Part shown: one piece after another, positions 1 to 8,500 of the stretch | How the letters are laid out: each line of letters starts with the position of its first letter | Numbering within the stretch: the stretch's first letter is position 1 | NCBI GenBank assembly: GCA_002317475.1 | Contig: DCIS01000076.1 | Location: 388-27,159 of the forward strand | From: Prevotellaceae bacterium UBA1720 | GTDB taxonomy: Bacteria; Bacteroidota; Bacteroidia; Bacteroidales; Bacteroidaceae | Length of the DNA stretch: 26,772 nucleotides | Reading direction: 5' to 3' | Program-made: the position numbers and the translations under genes | The notes under the pieces: generated by a model | The model's input: only the letters and a program-made list of their open reading frames with translations | Told to the model about the DNA's origin: nothing | Database searches by the model: none

Positions 1-230
1 CCTGCCTCGTGGAAAGGCTTTGTCCACTCACGGACACTCTTGTTGGGGTTTTCACCATAAAGCAGATTTACCTGCTCAAAGCCACCACCGTTGGTTTCTA
101 CACGGTCGAAGCATCCCATCTTAATGATGGCGGGTGCTACCTTTACGAGTTGATCTACACGAGGCTGGTACTTTCCAGCGCTCTGCCACATGTCGCGGAA
201 GACCAAACTGAACTTTACTTCTCTTTTCAT
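1..230 (-). CDS. oadA: Oxaloacetate decarboxylase / pyruvate carboxylase-type carboxyltransferase alpha subunit (5' part only)
   Basis: Only the first 76 codons lie in the window; the gene runs off the left edge. Translation starts at the ATG ending at 230 (MKREVKFSLVFRDMWQSAG). The RDMWQS stretch corresponds to the RDxHQS metal-binding start of the carboxyltransferase TIM barrel in OadA, PycB and related enzymes, and the following VETNGGG matches the ECWGG-type second strand. The family transfers CO2 between a carboxybiotin carrier and oxaloacetate or pyruvate; in Bacteroidales such subunits sit in sodium-pumping decarboxylase complexes. The OadG-like gene 76 bases upstream supports this. 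Without the C-terminus I cannot tell whether a biotin domain is attached, nor separate oxaloacetate decarboxylase from pyruvate carboxylase subunit B. Confidence 0.8.
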   Translation of the reverse strand, partial: MKREVKFSLVFRDMWQSAGKYQPRVDQLVKVAPAIIKMGCFDRVETNGGGFEQVNLLYGENPNKSVREWTKPFHEA

Positions 231-306
231 ATCTTAAAAAAATACCTTATTTTGTTTACGTTATTTTTCTCTAAAACTCTGTGCAATTGTATCAGTAGGA
301 TAGGGG

Positions 307-567
307 TCAGATCTTGCGAGCACTTGCTACATGACCCTTGCCACCAGTAATCTGGCTTACTACCTGATCAAGGATTGCCTTCGTGTTGGCGTCAATGGCA
401 GCAACGGGTGCCTTGGCCGCCTTCTTGGGAGCAACTTCCTCTTCAGGAGCGATCTTGTTAACTACGCTAATCAGAACCTTACCCAGGTTGATTACAATCA
501 AAAGAATTGCAAAAACGGTGAGCATTCCCACAATCATGAGTTCTACACCTGTACCTAAATTATCCAT
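307..567 (-). CDS. oadG: OadG-family sodium pump decarboxylase gamma subunit
   Basis: This 86-residue protein starts at the ATG ending at 567 (MDNLGTGVELMIVGMLTV). A start further upstream at 609 is possible in frame, but it would lie on the promoter core, so I reject it. Residues 10-33 form one hydrophobic membrane helix, followed by an acidic, then Lys/Ala-rich linker (PEEEVAPKKAAKAP) and a short C-terminal helix. This is the usual plan of OadG/MmdE-type gamma subunits, which anchor the carboxyltransferase alpha subunit to the membrane-bound beta pump. It lies just upstream of the alpha subunit gene and is probably in the same operon. The assignment rests on size, topology and neighbour more than on specific residues. 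Confidence 0.78.
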   Translation of the reverse strand: MDNLGTGVELMIVGMLTVFAILLIVINLGKVLISVVNKIAPEEEVAPKKAAKAPVAAIDANTKAILDQVVSQITGGKGHVASARKI

Positions 568-598
568 ATTGTATTTATTGAATCTCGAATAAACAGCA

Positions 599-606
599 CA
601 AAGATA
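599..606 (-). promoter_or_regulatory. Bacteroidetes-type promoter core (-7 box) for the oad genes
   Basis: The minus strand reads TATCTTTG, fitting the TAnnTTTG core, 31 bases upstream of the oadG start codon. A clear TTTG -33 box is not visible at the expected distance. Confidence 0.5.
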
Positions 607-646
607 CAAAAAAAAGCATTACGTTGTACTTTTGTAAATACAAAAA

Positions 647-672
647 AGCCCTTTTCTGCTAAAAAAAGGGCT
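647..672 (-). terminator. Rho-independent terminator after the nitroreductase fusion gene
   Basis: Perfect 9-bp arms (AGCCCTTTT / AAAAGGGCT) flank an 8-base loop. On the minus strand the hairpin is followed by a short T-run, and it sits 30 bases past the stop codon at 703. It closes the dnaA-nitroreductase transcription unit before the oad promoter. Confidence 0.8.
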
Positions 673-702
673 CTTAGTGTTATTTTTTTGATTATTTGTT
701 TG

Positions 703-1965
703 CTATTCTGCGTCTTCTTCTTCATCTGCTGGGATGTTGACGCTACAATCCTTGACATACTTTTTGAGTGCACGGCACACGCCAATTTTCCACGTGTTGA
801 TGCTGTCGTTCTCAAGGGAAAGTGATGCTACCAGCCTGACAACATTGTCAAGGGGCATTCTATAGCGTAACACGCCGCTGATCAGTTTGGCGTAGTTCCA
901 GTATTCTTTGTTGAATTTCCCGGAAAGACCCTCGACAGTGGTCTTGAATCCTCGTTTGTTCTCAAACTGGAAGTCATAGCGTTTTGTTCCATCTGGTTCC
1001 AATGCACGGATGATTCTTCCCTTTGTGATGCGCTTGGGTATCAGTATTCCTTCATCATCGTCCATCAGTCCGGTGAATATTTCGTATGGACGACCGTCAC
1101 GAAGTCCGACAAAGGCAACCCATTTCTCCTTGTTGTTCTGGAAACGAACCACATCACATTCCAGTACATCGGGACGTGTCACCACTTCGTTGAAATCCTC
1201 CTCCAGTTCGGACGCGTCCTTGATGAATCCTTGTTGCTCGAGGCATTCCAGGAGGGACTCACTCATGGCTTCGTTATCCTTCTTCGTGTAACGGATATCG
1301 GTGAAGACCTGAGCTAGTGTTTCTTTGTTGTTTATCTCTACAAAGTGTTTATTTTCAGGCAGATTCTCACGTGAGTTATAGTGAGAGTTGATGTCGTTTG
1401 CAGAGTAGTCTTTGTAGGTTTCCTGATGGATGAAACTTGCTAAAGGCAGACGGTCACTGATGTTGGGTGTACTGGCTGGCCAACCTACGGTAAGGGTTGC
1501 AATAGGTACAACTAATTTGGGTAACTGTAGCAATTCGCAGATCTTGGATGCATTATAAAGCGTCGTACCCAGATAACAGACGCCTAGACCAGCCTCTTCT
1601 GCCAGACATGAGAAAGTCTGGGTGTAGAGTAGGGCATCTGAGGCTGCATTCATGAAACTCAGATAATTATCGTATCCGGGATTGGCATTACGTTCCTGGC
1701 ACCAACGCGTGGTACGGTTGAAATCGGCGCAGATGGTCAGTACCACCTGGCAACTTTTTACCATGGGTTGGTTGAAATGAGCCGGTGCCAACTTCTCCTT
1801 TCCCTCTTCACTACGAGTCACTACCACGCTGTAGAGCTGCAGGTTGCCCATGGTTTGCGTGCGTGCTGCTGACTCCAGCAAACTATTGAGTAGTTTGTCT
1901 GTTAGTTTGCGCTTACTGTATTCCCTTACAGATGCTCTTTGTTGAAGTAGGGCGGTGAGTTTCAT
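703..1965 (-). CDS. Nitroreductase fused to a C-terminal fragment of class II ribonucleotide reductase (NrdJ-like TSCPD region)
   Basis: The protein has 420 residues in one uninterrupted frame. Residues 1-248 are a complete NfsA/FRP-type nitroreductase (ASVREYSKRKLT near the N-terminus for FMN binding; the normal family end is around ENLPENKHFVE...QGFI). Such enzymes reduce nitro or quinone compounds with NAD(P)H using FMN. From about residue 263 the chain switches to a sequence I recognise as the C-terminal part of Bacteroidales adenosylcobalamin-dependent ribonucleotide reductase: LECDVVRFQNNKEKW, GRPYEIFTG, RYDFQFENKRG, NYAKLISGVLRYRMP and SINTWK. The catalytic barrel and the terminal zinc-ribbon cysteines of NrdJ are absent, so this part cannot be a reductase; it may be a nucleotide- or subunit-binding remnant. 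The gene starts 31 bases after dnaA and is probably co-transcribed with it. Confidence 0.82.
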   Translation of the reverse strand: MKLTALLQQRASVREYSKRKLTDKLLNSLLESAARTQTMGNLQLYSVVVTRSEEGKEKLAPAHFNQPMVKSCQVVLTICADFNRTTRWCQERNANPGYDNYLSFMNAASDALLYTQTFSCLAEEAGLGVCYLGTTLYNASKICELLQLPKLVVPIATLTVGWPASTPNISDRLPLASFIHQETYKDYSANDINSHYNSRENLPENKHFVEINNKETLAQVFTDIRYTKKDNEAMSESLLECLEQQGFIKDASELEEDFNEVVTRPDVLECDVVRFQNNKEKWVAFVGLRDGRPYEIFTGLMDDDEGILIPKRITKGRIIRALEPDGTKRYDFQFENKRGFKTTVEGLSGKFNKEYWNYAKLISGVLRYRMPLDNVVRLVASLSLENDSINTWKIGVCRALKKYVKDCSVNIPADEEEDAE

Positions 1966-1996
1966 TTCTTATAATGGTTTTTGTGGTGGGTACCAC

Positions 1997-3418
1997 TTAG
2001 GATTCCTTATCTACGGGTTTGTGCATCTTGATGTCCTTGGCAAGTTTGTCAAGCAGATTGCGCATTTTCTCATCTTGTGCAAGAATCTCCTCGATTGAAG
2101 AGATGGAGTGAAGTACCGTTGCATGACTTCTTCCTCCCACGGATGCCCCAATTTTACTCGTTGAGGATTTCGTGAGTTTGTGTGACAGGTACATAGCCAC
2201 CTGTCTTACTTCCACGACATTGGCTTTGCGACTCTTGGTGAAGATGTCGTCCTTATTAACCTTGTAATGCGCACATACGTGTGTGATGATTTCATCAATC
2301 GTAACGGGTCTAATGCCAACGCGTGTAGCATTGCCAACGATACGTTGTGCCAATTTGATGTCGATATTGCGGTTATAGACAACGGAATAGGCCATCAAGG
2401 ATGTCACTACGCCTTCCAGTTCTCTGACGCTATCTGTCACATTTTCACTGATATAGTCAATCACCGTCTTGGGAATCTTCAAACCAATGCTTTGAATCTT
2501 GTTCTCAAGGATGGCATGACGCAGTTGTTCGTTGGGTTGTCCCAGTTCGGCAATCAGACCCCACTTGAAGCGGGTCAACAGTCTTTCTTCCATTCCCTGA
2601 AGGTCTAGTGGTGCACGGTCACAAGTCAAGATGATTTGTTTGCCGTTCTGCTTCAAGTGATTGAAGATGTGGAAGAAGGTGTTTTGTGTCTTGTTCATGC
2701 CAATGAACTCATGCACGTCGTCCAGGATCAGTACATCAATCTGCTGGTAGAATTGGATGAACTCGTTGGTTTTGTTCTTCAGATTGGCATCAACGAACTG
2801 TACATGGAAGAGGTGAGCACTGAGATACAGCACTTTTTTCTCAGGGAAATTCTGCTTAAGCTTAGTGCCAATAGCGTTGACCAAGTGTGTTTTGCCTACA
2901 CCCGAATGACCATAGATGAAGAGAGGGTTGAAGGTTTTCTGCTTCGGATTTTCAGCAATAGACATACCCACACTACGTGGCAAAAGGTTGCTCTCACCCT
3001 CAATAAAGTTGTCAAAACTGTATTCCGTCATCAAGTGGGAATCAAGTTCTGGTACCTTTGGAGTCTTTGGTTTGTTGGTAGGAGTTTGTACAGGAGGGGT
3101 TGAAGAAACGTCATCAGTAGGGTTGGGGTTACCTGGTACGTCTACCGTTTTATTGTCTACCACCATGATGTTGTAGAACAGACGTACGTCCGGTCCATAC
3201 GACTGATGGATGGCATCAAGTAGCAGATGGGCATAGTTTTTTTCCAGAAACTCGTAGAAGAAGTAGCTGGGCACGCCAATCTTCAGTTCCTGTTTCTCTG
3301 CGTCAAACGAGCAAAACGACACTGGAGAAATCCATGTCGTGAACTGCTGTTCGTTGATATGCTCTCTGCAATATGCAACGAAACTATCCCATTTTGCTTT
3401 GTTTGCGCTGTTTGCCAT
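1997..3418 (-). CDS. dnaA: Chromosomal replication initiator DnaA
   Basis: The protein has 473 residues, normal for the family. Domain I (residues 1-85) carries the W..F...CRE helix and the QQFTTWI motif; a Pro/Thr-rich linker follows (about 95-125). The AAA+ core has Walker A GHSGVGKTHL at 170-179 and Walker B VLILDDVHEF at 229-238. The C-terminal DNA-binding domain carries the signature GGRSHATVLHSI (428-439), which reads DnaA boxes. It binds ATP, melts the replication origin and recruits the helicase. A Bacteroidetes promoter lies just upstream (3465-3496). I saw no cluster of TTATNCACA boxes next to the gene, so the origin is probably elsewhere. Identification is secure. Confidence 0.98.
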   Translation of the reverse strand: MANSANKAKWDSFVAYCREHINEQQFTTWISPVSFCSFDAEKQELKIGVPSYFFYEFLEKNYAHLLLDAIHQSYGPDVRLFYNIMVVDNKTVDVPGNPNPTDDVSSTPPVQTPTNKPKTPKVPELDSHLMTEYSFDNFIEGESNLLPRSVGMSIAENPKQKTFNPLFIYGHSGVGKTHLVNAIGTKLKQNFPEKKVLYLSAHLFHVQFVDANLKNKTNEFIQFYQQIDVLILDDVHEFIGMNKTQNTFFHIFNHLKQNGKQIILTCDRAPLDLQGMEERLLTRFKWGLIAELGQPNEQLRHAILENKIQSIGLKIPKTVIDYISENVTDSVRELEGVVTSLMAYSVVYNRNIDIKLAQRIVGNATRVGIRPVTIDEIITHVCAHYKVNKDDIFTKSRKANVVEVRQVAMYLSHKLTKSSTSKIGASVGGRSHATVLHSISSIEEILAQDEKMRNLLDKLAKDIKMHKPVDKES

Positions 3419-3464
3419 CGTGTTTATTGGGCCTCTCTCGCTTATTTTGGGGCGAAAAGGGTTG

Positions 3465-3496
3465 CAAAGATACTAAAAATCCTTTGCCTTTCCAAA
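3465..3496 (-). promoter_or_regulatory. dnaA promoter, overlapped by an 11-bp dyad
   Basis: On the minus strand TTTG (3496-3493), a 20-base spacer and TATCTTTG (3472-3465) match the Bacteroidetes -33/-7 pattern, ending 46 bases before the dnaA ATG. The -33 box lies at the edge of one arm of the inverted repeat at 3494-3534. Confidence 0.7.
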
Positions 3497-3534
3497 TCTT
3501 CATTGCCATTTTTGATTAATTAAAATGAAGATTT
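3494..3534. repeat. 11-bp inverted repeat between the MCE gene and dnaA
   Basis: Arms AAATCTTCATT (3494-3504) and AATGAAGATTT (3524-3534) are perfectly complementary with a 19-base AT-rich centre. No T-run follows on the minus strand, so it does not look like a simple terminator. It may be an operator for dnaA or a structured 3' end of the MCE transcript. Confidence 0.5.
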
Positions 3535-3549
3535 TCTATATGTTCATTA

Positions 3550-4440
3550 TTAGTTGTCCTTCTTTCCGAAAACGGAGAAGTGCACATATCGTTTTGGATG
3601 TGCCTGGAAATCAAGAAGAAGATTGTTGGCACTACCGATAGTAGTGTTAAGATTGTGATACAATGCTGTATCGTTGAGCAACAATCCCAGGTTTCCTTCG
3701 GGACTCTGGAGCATCTCCACCAGCTGCTGTACATCGGTGATGGTGTTGTTTACCTTATCCAATGTTTCCTGCATGTCCAGTTTTGCCAGATTGCCCGTCA
3801 GTTCCTCCACATTCTTGCCTGCTGCATCGAAAGTGGTGATTAGTGCAGGTAACTGCTTGCTGAGCAATACGTTGAGTTGGGTGGTACTGGTAGTCAGGTT
3901 GTTTGTCAGAGCCTCTGCATTCGCCAATGTTTGCTGTATGTTCGGATCGCTTGCCACACGGTTGAGTGTCAGGATGAGCGAGTCGACATGTTGCATCACT
4001 ACCTCTACCTGAGGCAGCATTTCCTCGGCCTTGGCCATCAGTCCACTTCCGTCTGTACCCTTGATAGTATCTCCGGGTTGGAAGGCCACCTTGGGATTAG
4101 TTCCCATGGTCATATTAAGGGTGCAGCCACCAAGCATACCTTCTGCCAACTGAGCAGTGGTACCCTGAGGGATACGCACGTCATCATCAACACTAATCTC
4201 GATTACTACCTCTCCGGGCTTGTTGTAGTCGTATGTGATGTTGCTCACTACGCCTATCTGATATCCATCAGCGAAGACACTGCTGCTGTTGGTCAGTCCC
4301 TTTGCATTCTGGAAGGAAATGTAGTATTTGTCGCTGTTGTTGAAGATGCTCATGCCCTTGAGGAATGTTACACCTAAATATAATATAATGATGGCCACGA
4401 TGCCGGTTAGTCCAATCTTGACTTCCTTTGAAATTTTCAT
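3550..4440 (-). CDS. MlaD/MCE-domain lipid transport protein
   Basis: This 296-residue protein begins with a short positive stretch and a single membrane helix (about residues 9-28), followed by an MCE domain (about 37-115) with the typical pattern YYISFQNAKGL, VFADGYQIGVVSNI and a GMLGG turn. The remainder is long amphipathic helix (about 140-260), as in substrate-binding MCE subunits that form hexameric tubes. The family bridges inner and outer membranes and moves phospholipids or other lipids, working with an MlaE/MlaF ABC transporter that is not encoded here. It follows the amidase gene by 58 bases, probably in the same envelope operon. The exact lipid cargo cannot be inferred. Confidence 0.9.
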   Translation of the reverse strand: MKISKEVKIGLTGIVAIIILYLGVTFLKGMSIFNNSDKYYISFQNAKGLTNSSSVFADGYQIGVVSNITYDYNKPGEVVIEISVDDDVRIPQGTTAQLAEGMLGGCTLNMTMGTNPKVAFQPGDTIKGTDGSGLMAKAEEMLPQVEVVMQHVDSLILTLNRVASDPNIQQTLANAEALTNNLTTSTTQLNVLLSKQLPALITTFDAAGKNVEELTGNLAKLDMQETLDKVNNTITDVQQLVEMLQSPEGNLGLLLNDTALYHNLNTTIGSANNLLLDFQAHPKRYVHFSVFGKKDN

Positions 4441-4498
4441 AATAGTATGTCTTATTGTCTGTTCTTCAAATATGTTTTTTTTCTAGGTTTTCCTAGTC

Positions 4499-5248
4499 CT
4501 ACAGTCCTTGTTTGTATTGCTTGACAGCATTAAAGATGCTTTTGCTCAGTTTGTTGATGCCGTCTTGTGTGTTTAGGAAAGCTTCCTCTGCGGGAGTGGA
4601 GATGTAGCCTACCTCAACGAGGCAACTGGGCATTGATGTTGCCCTCAGTACCAGGAATCCTGCTTGATAAACGCCACGGTTGTTGCGCTTGGCTGTAGTG
4701 GCAAATTCCTTCTGAATCATGCCGGCCAGTGATACGCTTTGCTTCATGTATTCATCCTGCATCAGTTCGAAGATGATATAGCTTTCTGCCGACTTAGGAT
4801 TGAAACCCTCGTATTTCTGCTCGTAGTTACTCTCAAGCATGATGGCAGAGTTCTCTCGTTTTGCAACTTCGAGATTGCTTGCTGCTCGGTGCATACCCAA
4901 TGTGTATGTTTCAGTGCCACTTACGGTCTTGTTGCTGGCCGAAGCATTGGTGTGGATGCTCAGAAAAAGGTCGGCCTTGTTCTGGTTTGCGATATTGGCT
5001 CGTTGGTCCAGTTCCACGAATACGTCGGTCTTTCGTGTGTATACCACTTTGACGTCTGTCATGTTCTGCTCTATCAGTTTGCCCAGGGCCAGTGCCACTT
5101 TCAGGTTGATGTCCTTCTCGTTGCTCACCTTGCCTACAGCACCAGGATCCTTGCCTCCATGTCCTGCATCAATGACCAGAGTGAAAGGCTTGGCCATCAT
5201 TGCCAAAGGCAGCATTATTATATATAATATAAGGTATAATCGTTTCAT
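4499..5248 (-). CDS. Secreted N-acetylmuramoyl-L-alanine amidase (Amidase_3)
   Basis: The chosen start, the ATG ending at 5248, gives 249 residues beginning with a clean signal peptide (MKRLYLILYIIMLPLAMMAK). A longer in-frame start at 5311 would place the promoter inside the coding region and bury the signal peptide. The zinc amidase residues are all present: H30 in VIDAGHGGKD, E44, H99 in LSIHTNAS and the catalytic E212 in LVEVGYIS. The enzyme cleaves the bond between MurNAc and the stem peptide in peptidoglycan and acts in the periplasm in cell separation or turnover. It is first in an apparent two-gene unit with the MCE gene. No SPOR or other wall-binding domain is attached. Confidence 0.94.
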   Translation of the reverse strand: MKRLYLILYIIMLPLAMMAKPFTLVIDAGHGGKDPGAVGKVSNEKDINLKVALALGKLIEQNMTDVKVVYTRKTDVFVELDQRANIANQNKADLFLSIHTNASASNKTVSGTETYTLGMHRAASNLEVAKRENSAIMLESNYEQKYEGFNPKSAESYIIFELMQDEYMKQSVSLAGMIQKEFATTAKRNNRGVYQAGFLVLRATSMPSCLVEVGYISTPAEEAFLNTQDGINKLSKSIFNAVKQYKQGL

Positions 5249-5267
5249 TGCGTATTTTTTCAAGTTA

Positions 5268-5299
5268 CAAAGGTACGAATAACCCTCCAAAATGCCAAA
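5268..5299 (-). promoter_or_regulatory. Promoter of the amidase-MCE operon
   Basis: On the minus strand TTTG (5299-5296), 20 bases, then TACCTTTG (5275-5268) match the Bacteroidetes consensus, 19 bases before the amidase ATG. Confidence 0.7.
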
Positions 5300-5327
5300 T
5301 ATATATTCCAATAAGTGTCACAATTAG

Positions 5328-5349
5328 TGCAACATTGCACAACATTGTG
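5328..5349. promoter_or_regulatory. Tandem operator-like dyads in the divergent amidase/carAB region
   Basis: Two 12-bp palindromes, TGCAACATTGCA and CACAACATTGTG, overlap by two bases, giving a CAACATTG direct repeat with an exact 10-bp period (one helical turn). Position between two divergent promoters suggests a regulator site; no regulator is identified. Confidence 0.4.
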
Positions 5350-5448
5350 AGCAAATAGGACACTCTTGACGCTGTTCTCATTTGATATGTGACAACAAAG
5401 TGAAAAGAACAAATTGTCGCAATAATCGCAAAATAACTATCATAATGT

Positions 5449-5479
5449 TTTGTTGTTTGTCTTAAAATGTGTAACTTTG
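5449..5479 (+). promoter_or_regulatory. carAB promoter
   Basis: TTTG (5449-5452), a 19-base spacer and TAACTTTG (5472-5479) match the Bacteroidetes promoter. It decides the start of the next gene: an in-frame ATG at 5467 falls within the promoter, so the ATG at 5530 is used. Confidence 0.75.
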
Positions 5480-5529
5480 TACGCGGAATTCAAATAATAG
5501 GAACAACTTTTGGTTGCTTTGCTTTGTTT

Positions 5530-8500
5530 ATGAGTAAAAAAGTCATTCTCCGTCTGAGTGACGGAACCGAGTTCTGCGGAACATCCTTTGGTTTTGAGAA
5601 GCCCGTTGCGGGTGAGGTTGTATTCAATACAGCTATGATGGGTTATCCCGAAAGTCTGACTGATCCTTCGTATGCAGGTCAGATGATGGCGTTGACCTAT
5701 CCGCTTGTAGGTAACTATGGTGTGCCCGATTTTACAATCGAGAAGAACGGCCTTGCTACCTTCATGGAGAGTGACAAGATCTATGCTTCAGCCATTATCG
5801 TTAGTGATTATAGCGAGGAATTCAGTCACTGGAATGGTAAGGAGTCACTCTCTGACTGGCTAAAGCGCGAGCATGTACCAGGTATCACAGGTATCGATAC
5901 GCGCCAGCTTACCAAGGTACTTCGCGAGCATGGTGTGATGATGGGACAAATCCTTTTCGAGGATATGGAGATTCCCGATGCTCAGTACGAAGGTATTAAC
6001 TTTGTGGCTCAAGTCAGTTGTAAGGAGGTCATCAACTACAAACCTACCACCACCCCCATCAACAAGCGAGTTGTGCTGGTGGATTGTGGTGTGAAGCATA
6101 ACATCATTCGTAGTTTGCTGACTCGTGGCGTCGAGGTTATCCGCGTACCATGGGACTATGATTTCACTACGTTGGACAAGGATGGCGTTCTTGGTTTTGA
6201 CGGACTTTTCCTTGCCAATGGTCCTGGTGACCCTGACACCTGTGTGGCAGCCGTTGAGAATATCCGAAAGTTCATGGCAGGTGAGGAGGCTCGAGTACGT
6301 GAGCAGGGACTTTCTGTCATTCGTCCTATCATGGGTATATGTATGGGTAATCAGTTGCTTTCCAAGGCTGCTGGTGCCACTATATATAAACTGAAGTATG
6401 GTCATCGTAGCCACAATCAGCCCGTGCAGATGGTGGGTACCAACAAGTGCTTTGTGACTACCCAGAACCATGGCTATGCTGTAGATGGCGCCACGCTATC
6501 TGCTGATTGGACACCCCTTTTCGTTAATATGAATGACGGTAGTAATGAAGGTGTACGTCACAAGGTTTATCCTTGGTTCTCTGCACAGTTCCATCCCGAA
6601 GCATGTGCAGGACCTGTAGATACTTACTTCCTTTTTGACGAGTTTGTACGCGTATTACTCGATCCTTCTGCTGCTATCCTGCAAGAAGAAAAGGCTGTTG
6701 CTTCGACTAAGTCTGATGTTAAGAAGGTACTCTTGTTGGGATCTGGTGCTTTGAAGATTGGCGAAGCTGGTGAGTTTGACTATTCTGGTTCTCAAGCCCT
6801 TAAGGCATTGAAGGAGGAAGGTATAGAGACTGTCCTCATCAATCCCAATATTGCTACCGTGCAGACCAGCGAAGGAGTGGCTGACCATATCTACTTCCTG
6901 CCCGTGACACCTTATTTTGTAGAGCGTGTCATTGAGAAGGAGCGTCCACAAGGCATCTTGCTAGCATTTGGTGGACAGACGGCTCTGAACTGTGGTGTGG
7001 CACTTTATCAGAATAAGATTCTCGAGAAATATGACGTAAAGGTACTTGGTACACCCGTTCAGGCCATCATTGACACAGAGGATCGTGAACTATTCGTGCA
7101 GAAACTGGACGAGATTGATGTGAAGACCATCAAGAGTCATGCCTGCGAGGATATCGATAGTGCACGTCAGGCTGCTAAGGAGTTGGGTTATCCCGTCATT
7201 ATCCGTGCTGCATACGCCCTTGGTGGCTTAGGTTCTGGTTTCTGTGACAACGAAGAGGAACTGAACAAAATTGCCGAGAAGGCATTCTCCTTCTCTCCAC
7301 AGGTGCTTGTGGAGAAGAGTCTGAAGGGCTGGAAGGAGATAGAATATGAGGTGGTACGTGACCGTTTTGATAACTGTATCACGGTCTGCAACATGGAGAA
7401 TTTCGACCCTCTGGGCATTCATACCGGCGAGAGTATCGTCGTGGCTCCATCTCAGACATTGACCAATAGCGAGTATCACAAACTGCGCGCTTTGAGCATA
7501 AAGATTATCCGTCATATCGGTATCGTTGGCGAGTGCAACGTGCAGTATGCCTTTGACCCCGAGAGCGAAGATTATCGTGTGATTGAGGTTAATGCTCGAC
7601 TTTCACGAAGTTCTGCATTAGCCTCAAAAGCAACGGGTTATCCTCTTGCATTCGTTGCTGCCAAGTTAGGATTAGGCTATGGCCTCTTTGACCTCAAGAA
7701 CTCAGTAACCAAGACTACAACAGCCTTCTTTGAACCTGCCCTTGACTACGTGGTTTGTAAGATTCCTCGTTGGGATCTGGGTAAGTTCCGTGGTGTGGAT
7801 CGCGAACTGGGTTCAAGTATGAAGAGTGTCGGCGAGGTAATGGCAATAGGCCGTAATTTCGAGGAGGCTATCCAGAAGGGTCTGCGCATGATAGGCCAGG
7901 GTATGCATGGTTTCGTTGGCAACAAGGAGTTGACTATCGATGACCTTGAGTCTGCCTTGAAGGCACCCACTGACAAGCGTATCTTCCTCATTGAGAAGGC
8001 TTTCTTTGCTGACTATACCGTACAGCAGATTCATGAACTGACGAAGATTGACAACTGGTTCCTGCAAAAGTTGCGTCACATCTACCATATCAATCAGCAG
8101 ATGCGCATTACCAACATCAAGCATGTGGATATGGAACTGTTGCGCGAGGCTAAGGTATATGGTTTCACAGATTTTCAGATTGCCCGTGCTTTGGGTATGG
8201 AGAAGGAGGTAGATATCGAGGATGGCATGCTCATGGTACGTCAGAAGCGTATCGAGGCTGGCATTGTACCCTATGTCAAACAGATTGACACTCTTGCTGC
8301 TGAGTACCCCGCTCAGACCAACTACCTCTACCTGACCTATAGTGCTGTGGCACATGATATTGATTTTCAGCACGATGACCGCAGTATAGTAGTTCTCGGT
8401 AGTGGTGCTTACCGCATTGGTTCCAGTGTTGAGTTTGACTGGTGTGGCGTGCAGGCTCTCAATACTATCCGTAAGGAAGGCTATCGTAGTGTGATGATCA

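Noticed and set aside
3419..3549. Replication origin next to dnaA
   Set aside because: No TTATNCACA boxes or AT-rich 13-mers were found; the only structures are the promoter and one dyad.
4483..4496. CTAGG-TTTT-CCTAG hairpin after the amidase gene, sharing GGTTTTCCTAG with 15943-15953
   Set aside because: On the amidase strand an A-run, not a T-run, follows, so it is not a normal terminator; two copies of 11 bases are too few to call a repeat family.
5467..5529. An earlier in-frame ATG for carAB adding 21 residues
   Set aside because: The ATG lies between the -33 and -7 boxes, ahead of the predicted transcript start, and the extra residues do not belong to the family.
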